Of a stretch of 64,000 bases of DNA, positions 36,383-46,187 are shown in pieces. Below the pieces are notes generated by a model. The model did not search any database. It was not told the origin of the DNA and saw only the letters and a list, made by a program, of their open reading frames with translations. The number at the start of each line of letters is the position of its first letter. The stretch's first letter is position 1. The translations under genes and the position numbers were made by a program. Location of the stretch: positions 1-64,000 of the forward strand of contig NZ_MAYU01000023.1 of assembly GCF_001685025.1 (NCBI RefSeq). Direction: 5' to 3'. The DNA is from Bacillus sp. FJAT-27225. GTDB taxonomy: Bacteria; Bacillota; Bacilli; Bacillales; Cytobacillaceae.

Positions 36383-36982
36383 CTAAGGACAACTGTCTTT
36401 AGCTCGGGTTATGGTATTTAGATAATATTTAGCCAAATAATTCCAGTCCTGTGAAAATAAAGGCCACAAGTTGGGGCGCCGTCTTACCGCAAGGGGGTGA
36501 TAGGCTACAAATGTCCTAAATCCATTGACGTCATGTACCTTGCCGCGCAAAGATTTTACATCTGCCTCTTGATTTTGAAAAAAGGATTGGACTGAAATAT
36601 TGCCAAGGCAGACAACCAATTGAGGCTGTTTGGAAAGCAGTTGCTGTTTTAAGTGATTTATACATATTTTCCGTGTTAATTCTTTATCGTATGCTTTAAC
36701 AGGTCTCCTTTTTAACACATAGGTTACGTACAAGTCTTCTTCCTTTAATCCCGCTCCAAGCACGGCTTGCTGAAGGGTTTGCCTTGTCCCGCATACAAAG
36801 GGCTTGTTCTCCCTGTCCTCGCGTGCTCCGGGATTGTCCAATATAACCATGATAGGGGCGCTTGGATTCCCTTCGCCCCAGACCATACGTGTGCCGTGAT
36901 GTACAAGTCCGCATTCACTGCAATCCTTTAGATCTTCAGGTGTTGGTTCTTCAGGCCATAACGAGGCGCAAAAGTTTCCCAT
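36383..36982 (-). CDS. Uracil-DNA glycosylase superfamily protein (family 4-like)
   Basis: A 199-residue protein of the uracil-DNA glycosylase fold, which removes uracil from DNA in base-excision repair. A Cys pair opens it (DCSECGL, near residue 21). The active-site region is VWGEGNPSAPIMVILDNPG followed by REDRENKPFVCG. The C-terminal HP motif is AYHPLAVRRRP. Several further Cys could complete an Fe-S site, but not all ligand positions are certain. The canonical GEAPG reads DNPG here, so substrate range may differ. Confidence 0.75.
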   Translation of the reverse strand: MGNFCASLWPEEPTPEDLKDCSECGLVHHGTRMVWGEGNPSAPIMVILDNPGAREDRENKPFVCGTRQTLQQAVLGAGLKEEDLYVTYVLKRRPVKAYDKELTRKICINHLKQQLLSKQPQLVVCLGNISVQSFFQNQEADVKSLRGKVHDVNGFRTFVAYHPLAVRRRPNLWPLFSQDWNYLAKYYLNTITRAKDSCP

Positions 36983-37121
36983 ATAATTGTCCGCTCATTC
37001 TTTTTTGCTTTTACTATACCCTTAAACTATGCTAGGAATTTCCTGCAGGCAGAATAATCGGGTTTGAGGTATAAATTGGTTACAATAATGTCATACCTTC
37101 TTAAAGAGAGGAGACGATTTT

Positions 37122-38123
37122 TTGTCTAATTTAAATATACCTGTTTCTGTTCTGAACCTTGCTCCAATTCGTCAAGGGGAGGGACCGAAGGAAGCGATTG
37201 AAGCAGTGATAGAACTTGCCCAGGCAACTGAAAGGTTGGGGTATGCCCGTTACTGGATCGCCGAGCATCATAATACACCAAACCTAGTTAGTTCTGCTAC
37301 AGCAATTTTAATAAACCATACGCTTGAACATACAGAGCGCATTCGTGTTGGCTCAGGGGGAATCATGCTCCCGAATCATTCTCCTTTAGTTGTTGCCGAG
37401 CAATTCGGAACAATGGCGACCATTTATGGTGACCGTCTGGACCTTGGGCTTGGCCGTGCTCCCGGTACCGATATGCTGACCGCAAGCGCTTTGAGAAGGT
37501 CCAAGCATGACTCTGTCTATACATTCCCTGATGATGTGAAAAGCCTTCTGGGCTATTTTGGGCCTGCAGAGCAGCAGGGCTATGTGAAGGCATATCCGGG
37601 AGCGGGTACGAATATCCCGCTTTATATTTTGGGCTCGTCAACTGACTCTGCTTATTTGGCAGCAAATCTGGGTCTTCCGTATGTATTCGCATCACATTTT
37701 GCTCCCCGCCACATGGCTGAAGCAATTCAAATATATCGTAGCCGGTTTCAGCCGTCAGCTTATCTGGATAAACCGTATATGATGGTATGTTTGAATGTTA
37801 TTGCCGCTGAAAGTGATGAGGAGGCGGAGCGTGAGTCAACTACGTTACAGCAGTTTTTCCTTAATGTCGTCCGCGGGTCCCAAACGCCGCTTCAGCCCCC
37901 TATTGAAAATATGGATGGACTCTGGAGTCCACAAGAGAAGGAAATGGCCATGTCAATGACCAGTGTTTCGCTTGTAGGGGCTAAAGAGACCATACGCAGC
38001 CAGTTACAGGAATTTCAGGATAAATACAATGTTGATGAGATAATGGCAGTAACGTATATGTTTGATCGGGAAAAGCAAATCCGATCATACGAGATATTAA
38101 AGCAAGTAGTAGATGGAAAATAA
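37122..38123 (+). CDS. LLM-class flavin-dependent oxidoreductase
   Basis: A 333-residue bacterial-luciferase-like protein that should bind FMN or F420-type flavin in a TIM barrel. The N terminus ([12 protein letters not shown]), [37 protein letters not shown] and [10 protein letters not shown] are typical of the YhbW-type group (MsnO8-like). The substrate is unknown. It starts with TTG after AAAGAGAGGAG. It is monocistronic with its own terminator. Confidence 0.88.
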   Translation: MSNLNIPVSVLNLAPIRQGEGPKEAIEAVIELAQATERLGYARYWIAEHHNTPNLVSSATAILINHTLEHTERIRVGSGGIMLPNHSPLVVAEQFGTMATIYGDRLDLGLGRAPGTDMLTASALRRSKHDSVYTFPDDVKSLLGYFGPAEQQGYVKAYPGAGTNIPLYILGSSTDSAYLAANLGLPYVFASHFAPRHMAEAIQIYRSRFQPSAYLDKPYMMVCLNVIAAESDEEAERESTTLQQFFLNVVRGSQTPLQPPIENMDGLWSPQEKEMAMSMTSVSLVGAKETIRSQLQEFQDKYNVDEIMAVTYMFDREKQIRSYEILKQVVDGK

Positions 38124-38133
38124 GTGTGATAGA

Positions 38134-38161
38134 ACCCCTGCCGCGGCTGGGGTTTTTTCAT
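38134..38161 (+). terminator. Terminator after the LLM oxidoreductase gene
   Basis: AACCCC (38134-38139) pairs with GGGGTT (38150-38155), with inner GCC/GGC, followed by a run of T. Confidence 0.88.
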
Positions 38162-38307
38162 TTTAGGGAAGCCGGGTTGCGTTTTAGGTCGATTTGCGTT
38201 ATATCTGAAAGGATTCGAGTGGTTAGAGGGGAAAAACGCCTAGTAATTTTTTCATTTAGCCAACTTTCCTCTTTCATTTCGGAGCAGTAGTAGTATAGTA
38301 GTAGATT

Positions 38308-38338
38308 GAAGGAGAGTGTCGATTGCTCACCTTCTTTT
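38308..38338 (+). promoter_or_regulatory. Leader hairpin before potABCD
   Basis: GAAGG-A-GAG (38308-38316) pairs with CTC-A-CCTTC (38326-38334), followed by TTTT. It sits about 50 bp before potA, where it could act as an attenuator or terminate a short upstream transcript. Confidence 0.4.
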
Positions 38339-38389
38339 GAATACTAGCGTAATGCCATTATATAAACACGGGTAAAAAGGAGGTTTCTG

Positions 38390-39490
38390 ATGAAATCAAC
38401 GATTATTCAATTCAAGAATGTGACGAAGCAATATGACAATGATCCGCCAGTCCTTGACGATGTCAGCTTTGAAATTGAACGCGGCAAGTTTTACACACTG
38501 CTCGGACCTTCGGGTTGCGGGAAGACAACTATCCTTAGACTGATTGCTGGATTTACGGAAGCATCACAAGGGGATATTTTTTTCAATGAAAAACGCGTAA
38601 ATGACGTTCCTGCCAATAAGCGGCAGGTAAATACTGTTTTCCAGGACTATGCTCTATTTCCACATTTGAATGTCTTTGAAAATGTGGCATTTGGACTTCG
38701 GATTAAAAAGATGAAAAATGCCGAAATTACGGCAAAGGTGAAGGAAGCACTGGAGTTTGTGAACCTTGCGGGTTATGAAAATAGAGTAATCAGAGAGATG
38801 TCCGGCGGCCAGCGGCAGCGTGTGGCCATCGCGCGGGCAATTGTAAATGAGCCGGAGGTTATCCTTCTGGATGAACCATTGTCCGCGCTGGACCTTAAGC
38901 TGAGAACAGAAATGCAATACGAGCTGCGTGAGTTGCAAAGACGGCTTGGGATTACGTTTATTTTTGTTACTCACGACCAGGAAGAAGCGCTGGCAATGTC
39001 TGACGAAATATTCGTTATCAATAAGGGGAAAATCCAGCAAAGCGGCACACCTACCGATATTTATGATGAGCCTATAAATCAGTTTGTCGCAGACTTTATC
39101 GGCGAATCAAATATTGTCCAGGGTACGATGATAAAAGATTATCTCGTCGAATTTACGGGAAGGAAGTTTGACTGTGTTGACCAGGGCTTACATCCAAATG
39201 AGCCAGTCGAGATTGTCATCCGTCCGGAGGACCTCGAAATTACGTCAACAGAAAAAGGCAAACTACAGGTCCGTGTTGATTCTCAATTGTTTCGGGGTGT
39301 CCATTATGAGTTAAGCTGCTATGACAAGGATGGCAATGAGTGGCTGGTCCACTCGACGAAAAAGGCGGCGGTTGGCGATGAAATCGGGCTGTACTTCGAC
39401 CCCGAAGCTATTCACGTCATGAGGCTGGGTGAAACAGAAGAAGAATTTGACCGCAGGCTGGAAAGCTACAAGGATGGGGAAGAGCGATGA
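38390..39490 (+). CDS. potA: Spermidine/putrescine ABC transporter, ATP-binding protein
   Basis: PotA powers polyamine import. In the 366-residue protein Walker A is GPSGCGKTT (near residue 38), the signature is [14 protein letters not shown], Walker B is [12 protein letters not shown], and the H-loop is VTHDQEEA. The last ~110 residues form the TOBE/OB regulatory domain. AAGGAGG precedes the ATG. The gene overlaps potB by 4 bp. Confidence 0.95.
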   Translation: MKSTIIQFKNVTKQYDNDPPVLDDVSFEIERGKFYTLLGPSGCGKTTILRLIAGFTEASQGDIFFNEKRVNDVPANKRQVNTVFQDYALFPHLNVFENVAFGLRIKKMKNAEITAKVKEALEFVNLAGYENRVIREMSGGQRQRVAIARAIVNEPEVILLDEPLSALDLKLRTEMQYELRELQRRLGITFIFVTHDQEEALAMSDEIFVINKGKIQQSGTPTDIYDEPINQFVADFIGESNIVQGTMIKDYLVEFTGRKFDCVDQGLHPNEPVEIVIRPEDLEITSTEKGKLQVRVDSQLFRGVHYELSCYDKDGNEWLVHSTKKAAVGDEIGLYFDPEAIHVMRLGETEEEFDRRLESYKDGEER

Positions 39491-40302
39491 ACCAAAAGCT
39501 GAATCGCCAGTTGTACCTGCTTCCTTACTCGCTTTGGATGATTTTCTTTGTCATTGCACCAATCGTACTGGTTGTTTATTATTCTTTTTTGAATGTTGAT
39601 GGAGATTTCTCGCTGGCAAATTACCAAAAGTTCTTCACACCTGTCTATTTGAAGATGACGTTGAACTCCTTTTGGTATGCATTTTTAATTACGTTTTTCT
39701 CATTGCTGGTATCGTACCCAACAGCCTATTTGCTAACCAAAACAAGGCATAAACAGCTCTGGCTTTTGCTGATTATTGTTCCGTCATGGATTAACCTTCT
39801 TTTGAAAGCATATGCATTCCTCGGCATTTTTGGGACATATGGTATGACAAATGCCTTTCTTGAAGCAATCGGAATCGGAACGCAGCAAATTTTGTTTACG
39901 GACTTCAGCTTCGTTTTTGTTTCCGTGTATATTTTCATTCCGTTCATGATTTTGCCGATTTTCAATTCCTTAAATGAATTGAATCCGACCTTAATCGATG
40001 CGGCCAATGACCTCGGCGCCTCCAAATGGACAACGTTCAGAAGGGTTATTTTTCCGCTTTCAATTGAGGGTGTGAAATCGGGCTGCCAGGTTGTCTTTAT
40101 TCCTGCCCTTTCCTTATTCATGCTGACAAGACTGATTGCAGGAAATCGGGTTATTACACTTGGAACGGCGATTGAACAGCATTTCCTTGTTACGCAGGAC
40201 TGGGGAATGGGATCAGTCATTGCAGTATTCCTGATTATTGCCATGTTTGCATTTATGGCCCTGACAGGTAAAAGTAAGCGGGGTGTGTTGAATGGAAAAT
40301 AA
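39487..40302 (+). CDS. potB: Spermidine/putrescine ABC transporter permease
   Basis: A 271-residue integral membrane protein with six hydrophobic segments and the EAA-type loop [25 protein letters not shown] that contacts PotA. It pairs with PotC to form the channel. It overlaps potA by 4 bp and potC by 11 bp, which indicates translational coupling. Confidence 0.93.
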   Translation: MNQKLNRQLYLLPYSLWMIFFVIAPIVLVVYYSFLNVDGDFSLANYQKFFTPVYLKMTLNSFWYAFLITFFSLLVSYPTAYLLTKTRHKQLWLLLIIVPSWINLLLKAYAFLGIFGTYGMTNAFLEAIGIGTQQILFTDFSFVFVSVYIFIPFMILPIFNSLNELNPTLIDAANDLGASKWTTFRRVIFPLSIEGVKSGCQVVFIPALSLFMLTRLIAGNRVITLGTAIEQHFLVTQDWGMGSVIAVFLIIAMFAFMALTGKSKRGVLNGK

Positions 40303-41095
40303 ATCATCTGTTCTGACGAAGTCATTCCTCGTTCTTGTATTTGCTGTACTTTATGCGCCAATTTTCTTTTTAATTTTTTATTCGTTTAACAGTGGCGGAA
40401 CCATGTATGATTTCGAAGGATTCACACTTGATTGGTATAAGGAATTATTTGGTGACACAAGACTATTGATTATTGTGTTAAACACGTTGGTAGTTGCACT
40501 CCTATCGGCCCTTTTTGCGACAATCATTGGCGTCGTGGGTGCACTTGGCATCCATGCAATGCGAAAGCGTTCCGCAAAAAACACGATACTTTCCCTGAAC
40601 AATGTCCTGATTGTCAGCCCAGATGTCATCATCGGGGCATCATTCCTGATATTGTTCACAATTTCCGGTTACAAGCTTGGGTTTTACTCAGTTTTGCTTT
40701 CTCATATTGCTTTCAGTGTGCCAATCGTCGTACTGATGGTCCTTCCAAAGCTATCCGAGATGAGTCCATCACTTGTCGATGCTGCAAGAGACTTGGGAGC
40801 AAGCAGCCGGGATGTTCTCGTGAAGGTTATCCTGCCATATATTGCTCCAGGAATCATGGCTGGTTTCTTCATGGCATTGACGTATTCCCTGGATGACTTT
40901 GCTGTAACCTTCTTTGTGACAGGTAATGGTTTTAGTACACTTTCCGTTGAGATATACTCTTTGGCACGCCGTGGGGTTTCCCTTAACATCAATGCTCTAT
41001 CGACGCTTTTATTCTTGTTTACCACATTACTTGTTGTTATTTATTACTTCATCAACCAGCGCCAAAGGCCGAATTCAATGGGGGTGAAGAAATGA
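40292..41095 (+). CDS. potC: Spermidine/putrescine ABC transporter permease
   Basis: A 267-residue permease with six hydrophobic segments and the EAA loop SPSLVDAARDLGASSRDVLVKVILP. It is the second channel subunit of the polyamine importer. It starts inside the end of potB and overlaps potD by 4 bp. Confidence 0.93.
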   Translation: MENKSSVLTKSFLVLVFAVLYAPIFFLIFYSFNSGGTMYDFEGFTLDWYKELFGDTRLLIIVLNTLVVALLSALFATIIGVVGALGIHAMRKRSAKNTILSLNNVLIVSPDVIIGASFLILFTISGYKLGFYSVLLSHIAFSVPIVVLMVLPKLSEMSPSLVDAARDLGASSRDVLVKVILPYIAPGIMAGFFMALTYSLDDFAVTFFVTGNGFSTLSVEIYSLARRGVSLNINALSTLLFLFTTLLVVIYYFINQRQRPNSMGVKK

Positions 41096-42165
41096 AGCAG
41101 TTAGCAAGAGTCTTTATTGGAGTCATTGCTGCTTCAGCAATATTGCTAACCATTATTACCCGGCTGAATGCAACTGAAGGCTATTCAGGAGATAATACAT
41201 TGACTGTCTATAACTGGGGCGATTACATTGACCCTGACCTGATTGACCGTTTTGAAGAGGAAACTGGAATCAGTGTCGTCTATGAAACATTTGACTCAAA
41301 CGAGGCAATGATGACAAAAGTCCAACAGGGCGGGACTTCCTATGATATAGCGGTCCCATCTGAGTATATGATTGCCAAAATGCGCCAGGAGGATTTGCTG
41401 ATTCCGCTTGACCACAGCAAACTCCCGAACCTTAAAAATATTGATGAGCGGTTTATGGACCTTCCATTCGATCCGGAGAATAAGTATTCCGTTCCATATT
41501 TCTGGGGTACAGTTGGTATTGTTTACAATCCTTCAATGCTTGACGGGAGAACATTTACAAGCTGGAACGATCTTTGGGACCCTGATTTGAAGAATGAAAT
41601 CCTGCTTGTTGACGGTGCACGCGAGGTCATGGGAATGGGGTTAAATAGCCTCGGGTATTCACTGAACGATACAAATAAGGAACATTTACAGGCCGCCAAG
41701 GAAAAGCTAGATAAACTGACTCCAAACATAAAAGCGATTGTTGGTGACGAAATCAAAATCCTTCTTGCAAATGAGGAAGCCAGCATTGGCCTTGTATGGT
41801 CGGGTGATGCGGCTGATATCATGTCCGAGAATGAAAATCTCGATTATGTAGTCCCGAGTGAAGGGTCAAATTTATGGTTTGACAATATGGTTATTCCGAA
41901 AACGGCTAAAAATATTGATGGAGCCCACCAATTTATCAATTTTATGCTTGATGCTGAAGTGTCGGCACAAAATACAGAGTGGGTAAGCTACTCAACGCCA
42001 AACAAAGAGGCAATCAAGCTGCTGCCAGAAGAGATAACAGGTGATGAACGCTTTTATCCTCCTGCCGAACTGACCGAAAAGCTCGAGGTATATGAGAACT
42101 TGGGGCAAAGGAATCTAGCCTATTATAATGAGCTGTTTTTGTTATTTAAAATGCATCGGAAATAA
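41092..42165 (+). CDS. potD: Spermidine/putrescine-binding protein
   Basis: A 357-residue extracellular solute-binding protein of the polyamine type. It begins with an N-terminal hydrophobic segment (about residues 8-24) without a lipobox Cys, so it looks like an uncleaved anchor or an ordinary signal peptide. The mature part starts LTVYNWGDYIDPDL, the classic PotD/PotF opening, and includes YDIAVPSEYMI and VPYFWGTVGIVYNP. It is the last gene of the operon. No terminator was seen directly after it. Confidence 0.93.
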   Translation: MKQLARVFIGVIAASAILLTIITRLNATEGYSGDNTLTVYNWGDYIDPDLIDRFEEETGISVVYETFDSNEAMMTKVQQGGTSYDIAVPSEYMIAKMRQEDLLIPLDHSKLPNLKNIDERFMDLPFDPENKYSVPYFWGTVGIVYNPSMLDGRTFTSWNDLWDPDLKNEILLVDGAREVMGMGLNSLGYSLNDTNKEHLQAAKEKLDKLTPNIKAIVGDEIKILLANEEASIGLVWSGDAADIMSENENLDYVVPSEGSNLWFDNMVIPKTAKNIDGAHQFINFMLDAEVSAQNTEWVSYSTPNKEAIKLLPEEITGDERFYPPAELTEKLEVYENLGQRNLAYYNELFLLFKMHRK

Positions 42166-42227
42166 ATCCTAAGTGAGAAAATATAAATTGTTTTTTGCAG
42201 TCTTGTTGATTTACGTTCCAGGCGTGA

Positions 42228-42569
42228 AGCTCGTTCGAAAATGCAAAAAATGCATTTTCTCCTGCGGTGCTTTTTCAGAGAAGATTATTCAACGTCCTGC
42301 GGGAGCAAGGGGCAGGTGAGACCCCCCAGACGCCATGGGCGACGAGGAGAAAGAAATGCGGAGGCGACTGCCCAGCTCCAACAAGCGCTGAAGGACCGAA
42401 GCGACCTAGAGGAGCTTGGGCCAGCTCACCGCACGCCCCTTAGGTCCGCGAAACGCCTCGCGACAGGCAAAAGGCGCCTGTCTCTGCGATGATTATTCAT
42501 GGGAGCATTCCTTTGTGTCCCTTGCGATGAAAACTCTAAGAAGCTTCCCTTAGTGTAACGGAAATCAAC
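42228..42569 (+). repeat. Intergenic repeat element, long copy
   Basis: It shares four blocks with 52437-52599: AGCTCGTTCGAAAATGCAAA (start), GCTCACCGCACGCCCC, GACAGGC…GCCTGTC, and CTAAGAAGCTTCCCTT…CGGAAATCAAC (end). It contains two hairpins: GAAAATGCA/TGCATTTTC, and GACAGGC/GCCTGTC with a 7-nt loop. This copy is 342 bp and has an extra middle part that is missing from the other. It encodes no convincing protein. The remaining gap to 42785 is AT-rich and shows no gene. Confidence 0.75.
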
Positions 42570-42785
42570 AGACCACTTAGAAAATTTTATTTTCAATATA
42601 TATAGTTGTATTCTAAGAAGTAAAACTCATACAGATTGGAATCAATGAACAGGAGGAAAAGGACATAATGCCTTTTCTTCTTTTTTTGAATCCAGGCAAT
42701 TTGTTTGTAAATTATTCTGAAATAATATAAAATATAACATATATGAACTATATATTTTATCTCTTACATATAACGGGGGAGAATC

Positions 42786-43244
42786 ATGGATGTAGTTGAA
42801 TTTAAAAACCTCTTGTGGGACTACACGAGAAAAATTAATGAAAGCACGAACATCCTTATAACTTCTCTTTGCGGCCACCATGAATTGACTATTGTTCAAG
42901 TTAGAATTTTGGTTGAAATAAAGAAGGATGGTACCCATACAATTGGAAGCCTGGCACAGCGTTTAAATATGGCTGGCACCAATATTTCTACCATGTGCAA
43001 AAAGCTTGAAAGTATGGGTTACATGGAGCGAATCAGGGATCGTATCGATGAAAGAGTCGTCAAAGTAGCCCTAACCAATAAAGGGAAGATGGTAGTGGAG
43101 GAAATCGACAAAATGTTAGTGGAAAAAATATCTTCTTCAACTAGAGATGTTCCAGAGGAGAAACTCCAGGTCATTATCACAGGAATGATGAAACTAAATG
43201 AAATTCTTGAGAGTGCCAATAACAGTGAAAGTAAAAGAATTTGA
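42786..43244 (+). CDS. MarR-family transcriptional regulator
   Basis: A 152-residue winged-helix regulator. The recognition region is IGSLAQRLNMAGTNISTMCKKLESMGYMERI, followed by the wing RDRIDERVVKVALTNKG. Two Cys (near residues 30 and 72) could be redox-sensitive, but this is only a possibility. AACGGGGGAG precedes the ATG. The next gene, an Spx paralogue, begins about 100 bp downstream and is a plausible target. Confidence 0.88.
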   Translation: MDVVEFKNLLWDYTRKINESTNILITSLCGHHELTIVQVRILVEIKKDGTHTIGSLAQRLNMAGTNISTMCKKLESMGYMERIRDRIDERVVKVALTNKGKMVVEEIDKMLVEKISSSTRDVPEEKLQVIITGMMKLNEILESANNSESKRI

Positions 43245-43342
43245 ATGAAATTGACATGCTATTTTTAAAAACAGTATAATTTTAATTAAAAATACTCTAA
43301 ATAAAGATAGATAATAAATTTTCATTAGGGAGTTTGGTATAT

Positions 43343-43765
43343 ATGGTTAATTTGTATACATCACCTAGTTGTACTTCTTGCAGGAAAGCGAAAGCCTGGC
43401 TTGAGGAACACAATGTTCAATATATTGAACGAAACATTTTCTCCGAACCATTAACTATAGATGAGATAAAAGGAATTCTTTCAATGACGGAAGAAGGAAC
43501 GGACGAAATCATCTCATTAAATTCAAAAACCTATAAAAACCTTAATGTAAATTTGGAATCTCTCCAGCTTAAGGAATTGTACACCATTATTAAGGAAAAC
43601 CCCGGCATGCTGCGAAGGCCGATTATTAAGGACGAAAATAAGATGAATGTCGGCTATAACGAGGAAGAAATTCGCAGGTTCCTTCCACGGAGTGTTCGCA
43701 CAATTATTCGCTATGAAACCCATCAAATGGCTGATGAATTGGAAAGCCAAAGTATTGGGGTATAA
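43343..43765 (+). CDS. Spx/ArsC-family regulator (Spx paralogue)
   Basis: A 140-residue ArsC-fold protein. The N terminus [17 protein letters not shown] holds the CxxC redox switch of Spx. Further Spx features are the [13 protein letters not shown] segment, the [26 protein letters not shown] stretch, and a length close to Spx (131 aa). Spx binds the RNA polymerase alpha C-terminal domain and redirects transcription under thiol stress. The last ~10 residues differ from the main Spx. ATG 43343 is chosen; TTAGGGAG lies upstream. Confidence 0.88.
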   Translation: MVNLYTSPSCTSCRKAKAWLEEHNVQYIERNIFSEPLTIDEIKGILSMTEEGTDEIISLNSKTYKNLNVNLESLQLKELYTIIKENPGMLRRPIIKDENKMNVGYNEEEIRRFLPRSVRTIIRYETHQMADELESQSIGV

Positions 43766-43784
43766 CGGAAAAAACGAAAGTGTA

Positions 43785-43809
43785 AGGCTGGCCAAGTGCC
43801 AGTCTTTTT
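43785..43809 (+). terminator. Terminator after the spx paralogue
   Basis: AGGCTGGC (43785-43792) pairs with GCCAGTCT (43798-43805), including one G-T pair, followed by T. Confidence 0.85.
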
Positions 43810-43910
43810 CCTCTTAATAAAGGTCTAGCTTGAGGCTTGGGGGACTCGAATCATTTATCCTTTTGAAGCAAATAATAAACCCTGACACTTAAAGAGTTGG
43901 GGGACAAACA

Positions 43911-45344
43911 ATGCAAAATACGCAAAAAGGGCTTTCAGCGGTTCAGCTCACAATGATGGCACTGGGAAGTGTCATAGGAGGCTCCTTTTTCCTTGGGTCT
44001 TCGGTAGCAATTAATGCGGCTGGCCCTTCCATTTTACTATCTTATATCTTTGCGGGTATTTTGATATTTTTGATTTTGTACGCATTATCGGAAATGACTG
44101 TAGCCGCTCCAACAGTTGGATCGTTCAGTACATTTGCCGCACGGGAACTCGGGCCGGGAACAGGTTTCGTGGTCGGGTGGCTGTATTGGACAGGAACAGT
44201 CCTCTCCATGTCCAGTGAGGCAACAGCGATTTCAATCCTGGTTCGTGAATGGTACCCAAACGTGTCAATTGGGCTTTTGGGAGGAGCCATCATCATTGGT
44301 GTTACCCTAGTTAATCTTTTGGGGGCGGATAAGATAGGAAAGCTGCAAAGCGGGCTTTCTTCAATTAAATTATTGGCAATTGTCTTTTTTATTGTAACCG
44401 CCTTAGTACTGATTTTTGGCCTCTTCCCTGGAACTCCAGCAGTAGGAGCCGGAGAGCTTGCCCGAGAGCCGCTAATGCCGGGAGGGCTAGGAGGTTTGGC
44501 CGGCAGCATGCTTCTCGTCGTTTTTGCTTATGCCGGATTTGAAGTCATTGGTTTGGCGGCATCTGAAACCAGGGACCCAGTGAAAACAATTCCGAAAGCC
44601 ATCCGCTACACCGTCTTCTCGCTTGTTGGCCTGTATATACTATATGCCGCAGTGCTATTGCCGCTTATTCCGACTTCTGCCTTGAATGAGAACGTCTCAC
44701 CAATGGTTGCTTCCCTTGAGCGCTGGGGGATTGGCTGGGCTGGCAGAGTGCTTAATATCGTCCTAATTACGGCAATCCTTTCAGCGATGCTTGCCGCAAT
44801 CTTTGGGCTTGGGAGAATGATTCGTTCTCTAACTGATGAAGGGCACGCACCGAATTTCCTAAGAGATAAAAGGGATGTGCCCTACCGCGGAATCCTGTTT
44901 TCAGGGGTGGCCATGCTGGTTGGGCTAGGCTTTGGCCTGCTTTTTCCAAGGGTGTATCTTGTCTTAATTACGACTGGGGGATTTGCCCTCATTTTTACGT
45001 ATGGAGTCATCATGGCCAGTCATATCAAATTCAGAAAACGGAACGGATGCCCGCCGGAGGGGAAATGCCAAATGCCTGGTTTTCCCTATACTTCATGGAT
45101 TGCTTTAGTTGCTATAGTGATTGTCCTCCTTTGCATGCCGTTTATTCCGGGCCAGGAAACGGGGCTTATCTCAGGTTTAGTCATGGTTGTTTTCTATATA
45201 GCCATCTATGTACTAGTATCGAGGACTAGGGCTCGTACCAATCAAACCGAGCGAACGGACAAAGGCAGACGAAATATTCGGGGGGAATTGCTGACGGAAG
45301 CTTCAACAGAATTGACAGGAAAAATAGATAGGGACGATGAATAA
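43911..45344 (+). CDS. APC-family amino-acid permease
   Basis: A 477-residue polytopic protein of the amino acid-polyamine-organocation superfamily with about 12 membrane spans. Helix 1 carries the substrate/backbone motif GSVIGGSFFLGSS, and FAYAGFEVIGLAASE matches helix 6 of the family. The tail (residues ~440-477) is hydrophilic. The substrate is not evident from sequence. Its terminator follows directly. Confidence 0.88.
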   Translation: MQNTQKGLSAVQLTMMALGSVIGGSFFLGSSVAINAAGPSILLSYIFAGILIFLILYALSEMTVAAPTVGSFSTFAARELGPGTGFVVGWLYWTGTVLSMSSEATAISILVREWYPNVSIGLLGGAIIIGVTLVNLLGADKIGKLQSGLSSIKLLAIVFFIVTALVLIFGLFPGTPAVGAGELAREPLMPGGLGGLAGSMLLVVFAYAGFEVIGLAASETRDPVKTIPKAIRYTVFSLVGLYILYAAVLLPLIPTSALNENVSPMVASLERWGIGWAGRVLNIVLITAILSAMLAAIFGLGRMIRSLTDEGHAPNFLRDKRDVPYRGILFSGVAMLVGLGFGLLFPRVYLVLITTGGFALIFTYGVIMASHIKFRKRNGCPPEGKCQMPGFPYTSWIALVAIVIVLLCMPFIPGQETGLISGLVMVVFYIAIYVLVSRTRARTNQTERTDKGRRNIRGELLTEASTELTGKIDRDDE

Positions 45345-45346
45345 AG

Positions 45347-45379
45347 GCTTTCTCCTGATGGAGGAGGCTTCTTTTTTTT
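45347..45379 (+). terminator. Terminator after the permease gene
   Basis: GCTTTCTCC/GGAGGAGGC stem with two G-T pairs (45347-45355 with 45360-45368) and a TGAT loop, followed by eight T. Confidence 0.85.
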
Positions 45380-45411
45380 GAAAAAAGTGCTGAATCCCCT
45401 GAAATAATAGG

Positions 45412-45645
45412 ACGACAAACGGCCCTATTTATAGCGCTCGGTTAAATGAACATATTGAGTCGGGCGTAAGGGCAACCGTATTATCAACTTATGGTTAACT
45501 TGATGCCCTTGGCCAAATCATTAGCGGGCCTATCATAGGATTTATTGCCTACAAGACTTCAATGGAGCTGTCCCTCAATGTATCAGGCTTGTTGCTTCCT
45601 CTTTGCTTACTTACTAAAGAAGGCGAGCAAGGGGAATCTTACTGA
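45412..45645 (+). pseudogene. C-terminal remnant of an MFS transporter
   Basis: A 78-codon frame without a start encodes …GPIYSARLNEHIES, GVRATVLSTYG, a TAA stop at 45496-45498, then LDALGQIIGGPIIGFIAYKTS and a final hydrophobic helix. This matches the last two or three helices of drug-efflux-type MFS permeases, where the position of the TAA is normally Gln (CAA). The rest of the gene is missing, so this is a decayed relic. Confidence 0.7.
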
Positions 45646-45728
45646 ATAATAAAATGGCCGGCTCCTCAAGGCTGGATTGTCCGTGTATGGGGGGGTGGTT
45701 TTTTTCTGAAATCTAGCTGATAAAAAGG

Positions 45729-46092
45729 TTCGTGGACAATTCCTGTTCCTCAAACCGCCAATTCATCCACTAAATGCGGTTCGTGGACAAATCCCGTCTC
45801 CCGGACAATCGATTCATCCACCAAATGGGGTTTCGTGGACAAATCCCGTCTTCCGGAAAATCGATTAATCCACCAAATATCGTTTCGAGGACAAATCCCG
45901 TCTCCCGGACAATCGATTAATCCACCAAATACGGTTTCGTGGACAAATCCCGTCTGTCGGACAATCGATTCATCCACTAAATGCAGTTTCGTGGACAAAT
46001 TCCGTTTCTCGGACTGCCAAATAATCCACCAAATGGGGTTTCGTGGACAATTTCCGTCTCCCAGACTAACAAATTAATCGACAAAATCTGGT
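45729..46092 (+). repeat. Seven tandem 52-bp repeats
   Basis: The block CGTGGACAAATCCCGTCTCC recurs at 45731, 45782, 45834, 45886, 45938, 45990 and 46042, so the period is 51 and then 52 bp five times. Copies differ at several bases. Each unit holds an imperfect dyad: GTGGA with TCCAC, and ATC with GAT, at its ends. Short frames on both strands are by-products of the repetition. The array lies between the MFS relic and the promoter of the amino-acid ABC operon. Confidence 0.85.
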
Positions 46093-46187
46093 TTAGCGTA
46101 TTTTCCCGGACCATAAAGTGAAAATGGGTAAGAAAAACCCAGGGGGAATCAATTAAATTGGGAATTTTATGAACATTTTCATGGATA

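Noticed and set aside
42241-42492. 83-codon frame inside the long repeat element
   Set aside because: It lies wholly in a non-coding dispersed repeat whose other copy does not preserve the frame.
42661-42785. Small leader-peptide frame starting at 42668 before the MarR gene
   Set aside because: Although AGGAGG lies upstream, the frame stays open past the marR start in another frame and shows no coding character.
45750-46077. Open frames on both strands in the tandem repeats
   Set aside because: They exist only because the repeat lacks stops in some frames; no ribosome binding sites, and repeated low-complexity peptides.
45729-46092. Possible CRISPR array
   Set aside because: The full 52-bp unit is conserved from copy to copy; there are no unique spacers and no cas genes.
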